A DNA stretch of 64,000 bases from Azorhizobium oxalatiphilum (GTDB lineage Bacteria > Pseudomonadota > Alphaproteobacteria > Rhizobiales > Xanthobacteraceae), in the NCBI RefSeq assembly GCF_014635325.1, contig NZ_BMCT01000001.1, positions 310,001-374,000 of the forward strand, read 5' to 3'. The translations under genes and the position numbers were made by a program. Below the pieces are notes generated by a model that searched no databases, was not told the DNA's origin, and worked only from the letters and a program-made list of their open reading frames with translations. Positions 48,488 through 57,163 of this stretch are shown here, piece after piece. Position 1 is the first letter of the stretch; each line of letters opens with the position of its first letter.

Positions 48488-49717
48488 ATGACTGACACCC
48501 TCATCAAGGTGGATCTCAACCAGTCCGCCTATGACAACGACATGGTGCACAACCGCTGGCACCCGGACATCCCCATGGTGGCCTGGGTGAAGCCGGGCGA
48601 CGATTTCATCGTCGAGACCTATGACTGGACCGGCGGCTTCATCAAGAACAATGACAGCGCCGACGACGTGCGCGACATCGACCTGTCCATCGTGCACTTC
48701 CTCTCCGGCCCCATCGGGGTGAAGGGCGCCGAGCCGGGCGACCTGCTGGTTGTTGATCTGCTTGATATCGGCGCCATGCCGGACAGCCAGTGGGGCTTCA
48801 ACGGCTTCTTCTCCAAGCAGAATGGCGGCGGCTTCCTGACCGACCATTTCCCGCAGGCCCAGAAATCCATCTGGGATTTCAAGGGCATGTTCACGTCCTC
48901 GCGACATGTGCCGGGGGTGAATTTCGCCGGCCTGATCCATCCGGGGCTCATCGGCTGCCTGCCGGACCCGAAGATGCTCGCCACCTGGAATGCGCGTGAG
49001 CAGGCGCTCATCGACACCAATCCCACCCGCGTGCCGGGTCTTGCCAATCCGCCCTTCGGCCCCACCGCCCACATGGGCCGCCTCTCGGGCGATGCCAAGG
49101 CCAAGGCGGCGGCGGAAGGCGCGCGCACCGTGCCGCCCCGCGAGCATGGCGGCAATTGCGACATCAAGGATCTGTCGCGCGGCTCGAAGATCTATTTCCC
49201 GGTCTATGTGGAGGGCGGCGGCCTCTCCATGGGCGATCTGCACTTCTCGCAGGGTGATGGCGAGATCACCTTCTGCGGCGCCATCGAGATGGCCGGCTGG
49301 GTGCATCTGAAGGTGGACGTGCTGAAGGGCGGCATGGCGAAGTACGGGATCAAGAATCCCATCTTCAAGCCCTCGCCGATCACGCCCAACTACAAGGACT
49401 ATCTCATCTTCGAGGGCATCTCGGTGGATGAGGCGGGCGAGCAGCATTATCTCGACGTCCACATCGCCTACCGGCAGGCCTGCCTCAATGCCATCGAATA
49501 CCTGAAGAAATTCGGCTATTCGGGCGCTCAGGCCTATTCCATCCTCGGCACCGCGCCGGTGCAGGGCCACATCTCGGGCGTGGTGGACGTGCCCAATGCC
49601 TGCGCCACCCTGTGGTTGCCCACCGAGATCTTCGACTTCGACATCAACCCCAGCGCCGCCGGGCCGACCAAGTTCCTCGACGGCTCCATCGACATGCCGC
49701 TGTCGCCGGATCTCTGA
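48488..49717 (+). CDS. fmdA: Formamidase
   Basis: A 409-residue cytoplasmic amidase of the FmdA/AmdA (acetamidase-formamidase) family that hydrolyses formamide to formate and ammonium. It is unrelated to the nitrilase-type AmiF. Family features: HNRWHPDIPMVAWVKPGD near the start, DWTGG and GAEPGDLL, then GCLPDPKMLATWNARE and the His/Cys segment REHGGNCDIKDLSRGSKIYFPV, with metal-binding character. The length matches fungal and bacterial formamidases. Its position after the transporter makes the module's likely substrate formamide or another short amide, giving nitrogen. Confidence 0.93.
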   Translation: MTDTLIKVDLNQSAYDNDMVHNRWHPDIPMVAWVKPGDDFIVETYDWTGGFIKNNDSADDVRDIDLSIVHFLSGPIGVKGAEPGDLLVVDLLDIGAMPDSQWGFNGFFSKQNGGGFLTDHFPQAQKSIWDFKGMFTSSRHVPGVNFAGLIHPGLIGCLPDPKMLATWNAREQALIDTNPTRVPGLANPPFGPTAHMGRLSGDAKAKAAAEGARTVPPREHGGNCDIKDLSRGSKIYFPVYVEGGGLSMGDLHFSQGDGEITFCGAIEMAGWVHLKVDVLKGGMAKYGIKNPIFKPSPITPNYKDYLIFEGISVDEAGEQHYLDVHIAYRQACLNAIEYLKKFGYSGAQAYSILGTAPVQGHISGVVDVPNACATLWLPTEIFDFDINPSAAGPTKFLDGSIDMPLSPDL

Positions 49718-49850
49718 TCCGTCGCATCTGAACAAGGGGGGGAGGCAGGTGGTCCGGAGTCCTCCGCTCCGGCCATCATCCCGACGGGGTGGCAGGGCAT
49801 GCCCGGCCACCCCGGTGCCTGTTTCACGCTTGCCAGCGCCGAGGTCTGAC

Positions 49851-50192
49851 ATGCCGGTCTATGATTATATGTGCGAGGACTGCGGTCCGTTCACGCAGAT
49901 GCACCCCATGAGCGCCTGCGCCGAAGCCCAGCCCTGCCCGGACTGCGCCGGCCTTTCGCCGCGCGCCTTCCTCTCCGTGCCCTATCTGGCGGGCATGGAT
50001 AGCGCCCGCCGCACGGCGTTCGCCACCAATGAGCGCAGCGCCAACGCGCCCATGAGCACGGGCGAATATGCGGCCAGGAAGCATGGCGCGGGTTGCGGCT
50101 GCTGCGGCGGCAAGATGAAGAGCCGCACGAAGACAAGCGCGGGCGGCGCCAAGAGTTTTCCCTCGGCGCGGCCGTGGATGATCAGCCACTGA
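49851..50192 (+). CDS. fmdB: FmdB-like zinc-ribbon protein
   Basis: A 113-residue protein with an N-terminal FmdB zinc ribbon: CxxC at C8/C11 (YMCEDCGPF) and the second pair in AQPCPDCAG. A Cys-rich knot GCGCCGG follows near residue 83-89, then a basic tail. In Methylophilus the fmdB gene is reported to influence amide-responsive expression. Here it follows fmdA by 133 bases, with a weak hairpin between (49754-49772). Confidence 0.88.
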   Translation: MPVYDYMCEDCGPFTQMHPMSACAEAQPCPDCAGLSPRAFLSVPYLAGMDSARRTAFATNERSANAPMSTGEYAARKHGAGCGCCGGKMKSRTKTSAGGAKSFPSARPWMISH

Positions 50193-50208
50193 TCAGGTGG
50201 GTGGCGGC

Positions 50209-50565
50209 TCAGCGGTCCGACCAGACCGCCAGTTCGTAGCTGTCCGGATCGGTGAAGTGGAAGCGCCGTCCGCCGGGGAAGGGGAAGATCGGTTTTGCGA
50301 TCCGCCCGCCGGCGGCTTCCACGCGCGCCTGCGCATCTTCCAGATCGTCCGCGAACAGGATCACCAGCGGTCCGCCCGTGGCGGAAACCGGGGCCAGCGT
50401 GGTGAAGCCGCCGGTCAGCCGGCCGTCCTGAAACTCGCAATACTGGGGGCCATAATCGGTGAACGTCCAGCCGAAGGCGCTGCCATAGAAGGCCTTGCTG
50501 GCGGCAATGTCGGCGACGTTGAACTCGATATAATCGATCTTGCGATCAGCACCTTTGGTGCTCAT
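50209..50565 (-). CDS. VOC-family (glyoxalase-like) protein
   Basis: A 118-residue single-domain vicinal-oxygen-chelate protein: KIDYIEFNVADIAASKAFYGSAFGWTF at the start and FHFTDPDSYELAVWS at the end (split: EFNVADIAASKAFY). The function in this family ranges from glyoxalase to antibiotic resistance and dioxygenase; this member cannot be placed. It is convergent with fmdB, 16 bases between stops. Confidence 0.87.
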   Translation of the reverse strand: MSTKGADRKIDYIEFNVADIAASKAFYGSAFGWTFTDYGPQYCEFQDGRLTGGFTTLAPVSATGGPLVILFADDLEDAQARVEAAGGRIAKPIFPFPGGRRFHFTDPDSYELAVWSDR

Positions 50566-50597
50566 GGGTGTCTCCTCCGTTTCGTGCCGGGCCCCGC

Positions 50598-51575
50598 TCA
50601 GGCGAGTGCCGTCTTCAGCCAGTTGGCGATCTGCTGCAGCGTCTCCACGCTCTGGGGAAAGCGCATCACGGTGCCGGCGCCGATGGGGAAGCAGTGGTGC
50701 ATGTCCGGTGAATGCAGGTGCGTCACCTTCACCCGCGCGGCCGTGAGCTTCTCCGCATAGGCGATGCCGTCATCGCGCAGCACGTCATATTGAGCGGTGG
50801 TCAGCAGCGTCTGCGGCAGGGGCGGCAAACGCGGGTTGCGAAGCGGGAAGACGTCGGCGTCCTCCAGCGTGGCGCCGGGGGCATAGAGGTTCCAGAACCA
50901 GCGCATGATGTCCGCTTCCAGCCCGTAGCCCTTGGCATTCTCCACATAGGAGGGCTGGCCGGCGGCGGGGTGGTCGGTGGCGGGATAGAGCAGCATCTGC
51001 GCCTTGATGGCGGTGCCCTCGCGGGTGCCGCACAGCCGGTTGAGCGCGGCGGCGGCCAGGTTCGCGCCCGCGCTGTCGCCGCCCACCGCGATGCGTGTGG
51101 GATCCCCGCCCACCTCGCGCGCATGGTCCAGCGCCCAGCGGATGGCGGTGATGGTGTCCTCCAGGCCCGCGGGGAAGGGGTGTTCGGGGGCGAGACGATA
51201 GTCCACCGAGAGGATGAGCGTGTCGGTGGCCCCGCTCAGCAGGCGGCAGAAGGGATCGTGCGTGGCGAGCGAGCCCGCCACCCAGCCGCCGCCATGCAGA
51301 TAGACCAGCAGCGGCAGCGGGCCCTCGGCGCCGGGCGGGGTGAACAGGCGTCCGATGAGGCCTTCGCCCAGCTCCACGCTGCGGCTTTCCACGCCATTGG
51401 GCAGGCCGGGGATGTTGACGCGCGTGCGCAGCGCCTTCAGCAGCACCTCCCGGCGCGCCTCCACCTGTTCCGCCTGCGTGGCGGGCTGGGGCGCATCGGG
51501 GGGCGGGGCGAGGCTGTCCAGATAGGCCTTCAGCGCCGGGTCGACGGGACGGGGGGCGGAGTGGGCGGCGTCCAT
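50598..51575 (-). CDS. Alpha/beta hydrolase of the hormone-sensitive-lipase type
   Basis: A 325-residue esterase-like enzyme. The HSL oxyanion motif HGGGWVAGS, nucleophile Ser in VGGDSAGANLAA, an Asp in AQYDVLRDDG and a His in SPDMHHCF complete the triad. There is no signal peptide. AAGGAGG before the ATG at 51575 fixes the start; the longer open frame is unlikely. It is divergent from the TetR gene with ~300 bases between (51576-51875), in which I see no gene and no clear dyad. The substrate is probably a short-chain ester. Confidence 0.88.
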   Translation of the reverse strand: MDAAHSAPRPVDPALKAYLDSLAPPPDAPQPATQAEQVEARREVLLKALRTRVNIPGLPNGVESRSVELGEGLIGRLFTPPGAEGPLPLLVYLHGGGWVAGSLATHDPFCRLLSGATDTLILSVDYRLAPEHPFPAGLEDTITAIRWALDHAREVGGDPTRIAVGGDSAGANLAAAALNRLCGTREGTAIKAQMLLYPATDHPAAGQPSYVENAKGYGLEADIMRWFWNLYAPGATLEDADVFPLRNPRLPPLPQTLLTTAQYDVLRDDGIAYAEKLTAARVKVTHLHSPDMHHCFPIGAGTVMRFPQSVETLQQIANWLKTALA

Positions 51576-51875
51576 GGTCGGTCCTCCTTGGCGCACGGGC
51601 GGTGTCCCTCCAGCATGCACCAAACGGTAAAAGCTTCTCTCAAGAGACCGGCGCGGCCGGCGCGCGAAGCCGTCCGCAAGGTCATGGCGAGAGGGTTTCG
51701 GAGCCAAGCGTGTCAGGAACGTGGCAGGGCCGGCTTCGGGATGAAAAGCCGCATTACATCCGTGGTCCCTTCCATCGGCGGCGTTGCAGCACTAGGTTGC
51801 GGAGAGGAAACGCCATGCCGGACGGCAAGGACAAGAGCCGCGCATGCGCTGCGGCCACAGGCGATGAGGACCTTC

Positions 51876-52793
51876 ATGAACGCCCCCAGGAAGACGGCCC
51901 GGGCCGCCCGTTCCCGGCCGGATCTCGCGACGGCCGGCACGCCTGCCTTCAAGACGCCCGTGAAAAAGACAGCCGTGAACAAGACACCTGTGGTGAAGCT
52001 CCCGGCGGCGAAGGCGGCCACGGCCGCTGTGGCGAAACCCGCCAAGGCGGCGCCCGGTCGCGCAACCGCTGCCAAGTCCAAAACCGGAAAATCCGCTGCG
52101 GCCCCCGCGCCGACCTCGCAGAGCGCGCGGACCTCGCGCACCAAGCAGCTCATCCTCGATGCCGCCTATGCCGCCTTCGTGGCCCATGGCTTCGACGGCG
52201 CCAACATCGAAGCCATCTCGCAGGCGGCCGGCGTCAACAAGACCCTGGTCTACCGGCATTTTTCCAACAAGGACGAGCTGTTCACGGTGGTCCTGGAGAA
52301 TGCCTATCTGAAGATGCGCGCGGCTGAGAAGGAACTGGCGCTGGACAGCTGCCAGCCGACGGACGCCATAGTGAAGATGATCCGCTTCACCTGGACCTAT
52401 TACGATACGAATCCCGATTTCCTCTCGCTGGTGGCCACCGAAAACCTGTGCGGCGGGCGTCATCTGGGCACGTCGGCGCGCTTTCCCGCCCATGCCTCGC
52501 AGCTTATGCAGACGGTGGAGGCCACCATCGGGCGCGGCATGGCCGACGGCAGCTTCCGAAAGGATGTGAACCCTGTCCAGCTCTGGGTTTCGATTGCCGC
52601 CATGTGCTGGTTCTACGTCGCCAACCGGCACACGCTTTCGGCCACGTTCGGCGCCGAAATGCTCACCCCCGCGCACAAGAAAGAGCGGCTGGAGCATATC
52701 ATCGACATGGTATTGCGCGACCTGACGGGCGAGCCCGCGCCGCGCCCCGCAGTCGTTCAGCGGTCCCGCCGCCGTCGCCGTGAGTTTGCCTGA
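51876..52793 (+). CDS. TetR-family regulator with a long histone-like N-terminus
   Basis: A 305-residue regulator. The TetR HTH lies at ~90-140 (TKQLILDAAYAAFVAHGF, then AISQAAGVNKTLVYRHFSNKDELF). It is preceded by an unusually long (~87-residue) segment rich in Lys, Ala, Pro and Thr, like histone H1 tails, probably disordered. The rest is a ligand-binding domain with AAMCWFYVANRHTL. I chose ATG 51876, with AGGA 5 bases upstream; an ATG four codons earlier is possible. The divergent-looking site before the downstream transporter operon is its likely operator. Confidence 0.87.
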   Translation: MNAPRKTARAARSRPDLATAGTPAFKTPVKKTAVNKTPVVKLPAAKAATAAVAKPAKAAPGRATAAKSKTGKSAAAPAPTSQSARTSRTKQLILDAAYAAFVAHGFDGANIEAISQAAGVNKTLVYRHFSNKDELFTVVLENAYLKMRAAEKELALDSCQPTDAIVKMIRFTWTYYDTNPDFLSLVATENLCGGRHLGTSARFPAHASQLMQTVEATIGRGMADGSFRKDVNPVQLWVSIAAMCWFYVANRHTLSATFGAEMLTPAHKKERLEHIIDMVLRDLTGEPAPRPAVVQRSRRRRREFA

Positions 52794-52832
52794 GAAGAAA
52801 CGTATTGCATCCGTGAGAAATCCGGGCGTAGA

Positions 52833-52848
52833 GTAACGATAACGATAC
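52833..52848. promoter_or_regulatory. TetR-type operator upstream of the ABC-transporter operon
   Basis: GTANCGNTANCGNTAC with N=A throughout: a 16-base palindrome in which all 12 paired positions are symmetric. The whole 21-base block 52832-52852 recurs at 57121-57141 with one difference. It lies 40 bases after the TetR gene and 232 bases before the binding-protein gene; the long leader (52794-53080) has no gene. Confidence 0.65.
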
Positions 52849-53080
52849 AGTTGCTCTCTACCGGCCGGCTCCCCGCCGGCCGCAGCTTCCGCCGCACCTG
52901 CGTGGCGGAAAACGACATGTCATGCGCGGCCTTTGCCTCCGGTGTTCCAGCGGGGCGCCCCGCGCAGGAGCCGTGCCGCGTAAAGCCGGAAGTGCCGTTT
53001 AGCGCCAGGCGTACTGCGTAAAAAACAAGGGCCGAAAAGGCCCCAAAAGACAATCCAGAGCCAGCAGGGGACCACTCCAT

Positions 53081-54148
53081 ATGACGAAGACGTTCGGCCA
53101 GTTCCTGAAGGTATGCGCGACGTCCGCGCTTCTTGCTTCCACACTGTTCACGGGCGCCGCCAAAGCGGAGACCAACCTCACCCTCGTGGCCTATCCGGTG
53201 CTGTTCCAGGAGAACTACACCAAGGCCGTGATCGAGCCCTTCCTGAAGGCCAATCCGGACATCAAGATCACCTATTTCGCGCAGCCCACGGCGGCGCAGA
53301 TGCTCGGCACCCTGCGCGCCCAGAAGGCCGCGCCGCAGGCCGACGTGGTGATCATGGACCTTAGCGTCTCCAAGGCGGGCTCCGACGAGGGCCTGTTCGT
53401 CACGCTGGACGAAGCAAGCGTTCCCAACATGAAGGATCTGGCCCCCGGCGCGCGGGTGCCGGGCCTCGCCGGGGCGGGCGTGACCTTCGATAATCTCGTG
53501 CTCATGTATAACACCGAGCTGGTGAAGGAGGCTCCCACCTCCTGGATGGCGCTGGCCGATCCGGCCTTCAAGGGCAAGGAGGCGATCCCGGCCATGCCGG
53601 ACATCATCGGCCTCGGCCTCACCGTGGTGCTGGACCGCGCCATGGGCGGCACGGACTATCTCAACAATGTGGACAAGGGCATCGAGGCGCTGATGAAGAT
53701 CGCGCCCAACGTCCAGACCTGGGATCCCAAGCCCGAAGTCTATGTGCCGGTGGTGAACGGGCAGGCGGCGCTGGGGGTTGGCTGGAACGCCCGCACGCAG
53801 CTCAACAACAAGCTCTCCAATGGCCGCATCAAGGCGGTGCTGCCGAAGGAAGGCAGCCTGTTCCAGGCCAATGCCATCAGTCTCGTGGCGGGCTCCAAGA
53901 GCCAGGAGGCGGCCAAGAAGTTCATCAATTACGCGCTGAGCGCCGAGGCGCAGGCCCGCTTCACGGAAGCCATGTTCTACGCCCCCACCAACACCAAGGC
54001 CAAGGCCCTGATTTCGGAGGAGGCCATCCAGCGCACGGCGCTCGCCAATATGGACCGCATGCAGCCCATGGACTGGGTGGCGCTGGCACCCAAGCGTGAT
54101 GCCATCAACGAGATGTGGCGCCGCAAGGTGATCCCCCTCAGCCGCTGA
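53081..54148 (+). CDS. PotD-like ABC transporter substrate-binding protein
   Basis: A 355-residue periplasmic binding protein of the spermidine/putrescine-iron class. The leader is a Sec signal peptide with cleavage near AAKA/ETN (residue ~29). Mature motifs: NLTLVAYPVLFQENYTKAVIEPFLKANP, and VTFDNLVLMYNTELVKEAPTSW (family piece YNTELVKE). It starts the transporter operon; the ATPase gene follows after 19 bases. Polyamine is not implied: this class serves many small cationic or neutral compounds. Co-regulation with hyuAB suggests a hydantoin-like or lactam substrate. Confidence 0.9.
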   Translation: MTKTFGQFLKVCATSALLASTLFTGAAKAETNLTLVAYPVLFQENYTKAVIEPFLKANPDIKITYFAQPTAAQMLGTLRAQKAAPQADVVIMDLSVSKAGSDEGLFVTLDEASVPNMKDLAPGARVPGLAGAGVTFDNLVLMYNTELVKEAPTSWMALADPAFKGKEAIPAMPDIIGLGLTVVLDRAMGGTDYLNNVDKGIEALMKIAPNVQTWDPKPEVYVPVVNGQAALGVGWNARTQLNNKLSNGRIKAVLPKEGSLFQANAISLVAGSKSQEAAKKFINYALSAEAQARFTEAMFYAPTNTKAKALISEEAIQRTALANMDRMQPMDWVALAPKRDAINEMWRRKVIPLSR

Positions 54149-54167
54149 GCGAAGGACCATCAGGCCC

Positions 54168-55262
54168 ATGCTGCATGTACCCGTGACTGGTTCGTCCGAA
54201 AGCGCCGCCGGAGAGGGCTTCCTCTCCGTGCGCGGGCTCAACAAGCGCTATGGCGATTTCATCGCCGTGGACAATCTCGACCTCGACCTGCCCAAGGGCG
54301 AACTGGTGGCCTTCCTCGGCCCCTCCGGCTGCGGCAAGACCACCTCGCTGCGCATGATCGCGGGCCTCGTGCCCGCGACCTCCGGGCGGATCGTGGTCGG
54401 CGGGCGCGACCTCACCACGGTCGAGCCCTATCGCCGCGACATGGGGCTGGTGTTCCAGTCCTATGCTTTGTTCCCGCACATGAGCATCGCGGAGAATGTC
54501 GCCTTCGGCCTCAAGATGCGGAAAGTGGGGCGGGCGGAGACCGAGCAGCGGGTGCGCGAGGCCATCAGCATGGTCCGCCTCACGGGCAAGGAGAGCCATC
54601 GCCCCGCGCAGCTCTCCGGCGGCCAGCAGCAGCGCGTGGCGCTCGCCCGCGCGCTGGTGATCCGACCCTCCATCCTGCTTCTGGACGAGCCGCTGTCGAA
54701 CCTCGACGCCAAGCTGCGCGACGAGATGCGCAACGAGATCCGCGACATCCAGCAGCGGCTCGGCATCACGGCCATCTTCGTCACCCATGATCAGGCCGAG
54801 GCGCTGACCATGTGCGACAAGGTGGCGGTGATGAATGCCGGCCGGCTGGAGCAGCTGGGCACGCCGGTTGAACTCTATGAGAAGCCGCAGTCGCCCTTCG
54901 TCGCCAGCTTCATCGGCCGCACCAACCGCTTTGCGGCGGTGGCGAAGAATGGCGCAGCGGAGTTGGCCGGCCTCAGCATTCCCACCCCCGCCGGCATGAC
55001 CGGCAAGGTGGAGGTGATGATCCGGCCCCACCGCATCACGCTCAGCGCGCCTGCGGATGGCGCGCCGTGCCATGCGGTGGAGGGTGTGGTTACGCGCTCC
55101 ATCTTCGCTGGCGACATCCTGCAATATGAGGTGGTCGCCCATGGCGCGACCTTCCTGGTGGAGCAGGGCACGGCGGCGCACGAACGGCCGCTGGAGCAGG
55201 GCAGCCCGGTGCGGCTGCACTGGCTGATGTCCGACACCTATGTATTCGGGGCTGCCGCATGA
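54168..55262 (+). CDS. PotA-like ABC transporter ATPase
   Basis: A 364-residue ATPase subunit. Walker A GPSGCGKTT at ~55-63, signature LSGGQQQRVALARAL, Walker B ILLLDEPLSNLDAKLRDEM and switch His in FVTHDQAEAL. A C-terminal TOBE-like domain (~280-360) reads VMIRPHRITLS. The last bases overlap the permease start (ATGA), so the two are coupled. Confidence 0.95.
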   Translation: MLHVPVTGSSESAAGEGFLSVRGLNKRYGDFIAVDNLDLDLPKGELVAFLGPSGCGKTTSLRMIAGLVPATSGRIVVGGRDLTTVEPYRRDMGLVFQSYALFPHMSIAENVAFGLKMRKVGRAETEQRVREAISMVRLTGKESHRPAQLSGGQQQRVALARALVIRPSILLLDEPLSNLDAKLRDEMRNEIRDIQQRLGITAIFVTHDQAEALTMCDKVAVMNAGRLEQLGTPVELYEKPQSPFVASFIGRTNRFAAVAKNGAAELAGLSIPTPAGMTGKVEVMIRPHRITLSAPADGAPCHAVEGVVTRSIFAGDILQYEVVAHGATFLVEQGTAAHERPLEQGSPVRLHWLMSDTYVFGAAA

Positions 55263-56134
55263 CGGCGATCGCCCCGACGCTGGAGGCGGCACCGGCTCGG
55301 CGGGTAAAAATCCCGCTGGCGGTGATCCTGCTCATCCCCATCACCCTCATCAATCTGATCGGCTTCGTGGCGCCGGTCATCAACCTGCTCAGCTTCTCCT
55401 TCCGGGAGGTGCAGGCCACGGGCGCCATGACCGGCGGCTCCAGCATCGCGAGCTGGGTCGCCATTGTCACCGATCCCTTCTATATCGAGCTTCTGGTCAA
55501 CAGCATCCTCACCAGCCTGCTGATCGTGGTGCTGACGCTGGTGTGTTCCTTCCCCATCGCCTTGCTGCTCCACCGCACCACGGGCTTTGCCCGCACGGTG
55601 CTGTTGTTCGTGGTCATCACCCCGCTGCTCACCTCGGCGGTGGTGCGCACCTATGGCTGGATCGCGCTGCTGCTGGACGGGGGCGTGATCAACTCGCTGC
55701 TGTCGCTGGCCGGGCTGCCCACGCTGAAGCTCATCTTCAACTCCACCGGCGTGGTCATCGGGCTCACGGAAATCCTGATGCCCTACATGATCCTGTCGCT
55801 GCTGGCGGGCTTCAGGCGGCTCGATCCGCGCGTGGAGGAAGCGGCGCTCACGCTGGGGGCGAACCCGTTCCAGACCTTCTGGCGGATCATCGTGCCGCTC
55901 ACCTTGCCGGGCGTGGCGCTGGGCTCGCTGCTGTGTTTCGTGCTGGCGGTGTCCTCCTTCATCACGCCCAAGCTGCTGGGCGGCGGGCGCGTGTTCCTGC
56001 TGGCCACCGAGATCTACGACCAGGCCATGGTGACGCTGAACTGGCCGCTGGCCTCCACGCTCGCCATCATGATCCTCATCGTGTTCGGCGGGGCGCTGTT
56101 CCTCTATCTGCGCGCTTTGCGCGCCATTGCGTGA
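55259..56134 (+). CDS. PotB-like ABC transporter permease
   Basis: A 291-residue inner-membrane permease with about six membrane segments. The EAA coupling loop reads EEAALTLGANPFQTFWRIIVPLTLPG. It starts inside the ATPase stop codon and is followed by the second permease after 9 bases. Confidence 0.94.
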   Translation: MTAIAPTLEAAPARRVKIPLAVILLIPITLINLIGFVAPVINLLSFSFREVQATGAMTGGSSIASWVAIVTDPFYIELLVNSILTSLLIVVLTLVCSFPIALLLHRTTGFARTVLLFVVITPLLTSAVVRTYGWIALLLDGGVINSLLSLAGLPTLKLIFNSTGVVIGLTEILMPYMILSLLAGFRRLDPRVEEAALTLGANPFQTFWRIIVPLTLPGVALGSLLCFVLAVSSFITPKLLGGGRVFLLATEIYDQAMVTLNWPLASTLAIMILIVFGGALFLYLRALRAIA

Positions 56135-56143
56135 GGGGGCACC

Positions 56144-56938
56144 ATGGAAGACCGTCCCATCTCGCTGACGCTGCGCATCGTCGCCGGCATCATGCTGCTG
56201 TTCCTGCTGGCGCCTGTGCTGATCGTGGTGCCGATCTCGTTCAGCGCCGACACCTACATGGCCTTCCCGCCCTCGGGCTGGAGCGTGAAGTGGTATGTCG
56301 CCATCTTCCAGGACCCGAAGATGATCAACGCCTTCTGGGTCTCGCTGGCGCTGGCGGTGCTCACCACGGTGCTGTCGCTGGCCATCGGCCTGCCGGCGGC
56401 CTATGTGCTGGTGCGGCTGCGGCCGCGCGGCTCGGAGGCCATGGCGAGCTTCTTCACCGCGCCGCTGCTGCTGCCCTCCATCGTGCTCGGCCTCGCGCTG
56501 CTGGTGGTGTTCGCCACCTTCGGCCTTCTGGGCACGTTCCAGGGCTTTCTCGCCGCCCATCTGGTTATCACGCTGCCCTATGCGGTGCGGGTGCTCTCCA
56601 CGGCTCTGTCCACGCTGCCGCGGGCGGTGGAGGAGGCGGCGACCACGCTCGGCGCGCCGCCGCTCTCCGTCTTCTTCCGCGTGACCCTGCCGATGATGCG
56701 CAACGCCATCGTGGCGACCTCGGCGCTGGCCTTCCTCGTCTCGTTCGATGAGGTGGTGCTGTCGCTGTTCATGTCCGGCCCACGCATCTCGACACTGCCG
56801 GTGGAGATGTATCATCATGTGGAGAACGAGGCGGACCCCATGGTGGCGGCCATCTCGGTGCTGCTGATCGTGCTCACCTTCGCCGTGGTGGTGGTGGTGG
56901 ACCGCACGGCGGGCCTGAGCCGCACCTTCGTCAAATGA
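56144..56938 (+). CDS. PotC-like ABC transporter permease
   Basis: A 264-residue permease, second of the pair. EAA loop: EEAATTLGAPPLSVFFRVTLPMMRN. The typical external loop after the first membrane segment contains ISFSADTYMAFPPSGWSVKWY, a PotC-type signature. It ends the transporter operon; a 225-base gap with the second TetR-type site follows. Confidence 0.94.
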   Translation: MEDRPISLTLRIVAGIMLLFLLAPVLIVVPISFSADTYMAFPPSGWSVKWYVAIFQDPKMINAFWVSLALAVLTTVLSLAIGLPAAYVLVRLRPRGSEAMASFFTAPLLLPSIVLGLALLVVFATFGLLGTFQGFLAAHLVITLPYAVRVLSTALSTLPRAVEEAATTLGAPPLSVFFRVTLPMMRNAIVATSALAFLVSFDEVVLSLFMSGPRISTLPVEMYHHVENEADPMVAAISVLLIVLTFAVVVVVDRTAGLSRTFVK

Positions 56939-57121
56939 CGGGGTGAGATTACGGGGCCGGCGCACCGCGCCGCCCTCAAGCAATGGCCCCGCCTCAGGTC
57001 GGGCCGAGTGAGATGTCCAGCGTTCGGGCGGCGGCCTGCCGTCGCCCGCATGCCGGGGCCGCAGGCGGATCATTCACGGGATTCGCAATCTGTCGGCCCC
57101 GGCCCTTGTTCGAAGCAAAAA

Positions 57122-57137
57122 GTAACGGTAACGATAC
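57122..57137. promoter_or_regulatory. TetR-type operator upstream of the first hyuA
   Basis: The same GTANCGNTANCGNTAC palindrome as at 52833-52848. The flanking bases also match: 20 of 21 in the block. It lies 27 bases before the hyuA start codon, over the likely promoter. Confidence 0.65.
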
Positions 57138-57163
57138 AGTTCAGACTCTCGGGAGAAAAAGCC

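Noticed and set aside
50712-51875. N-terminal part of a 693-codon frame that ends with the TetR domain
   Set aside because: It runs antisense to the HSL-type esterase gene; only the last 305 codons encode the regulator.
57008-57163. Starting the first hyuA at the ATG at 57008
   Set aside because: The added 52 residues would overlap the palindromic operator and promoter region and have no counterpart in the family.
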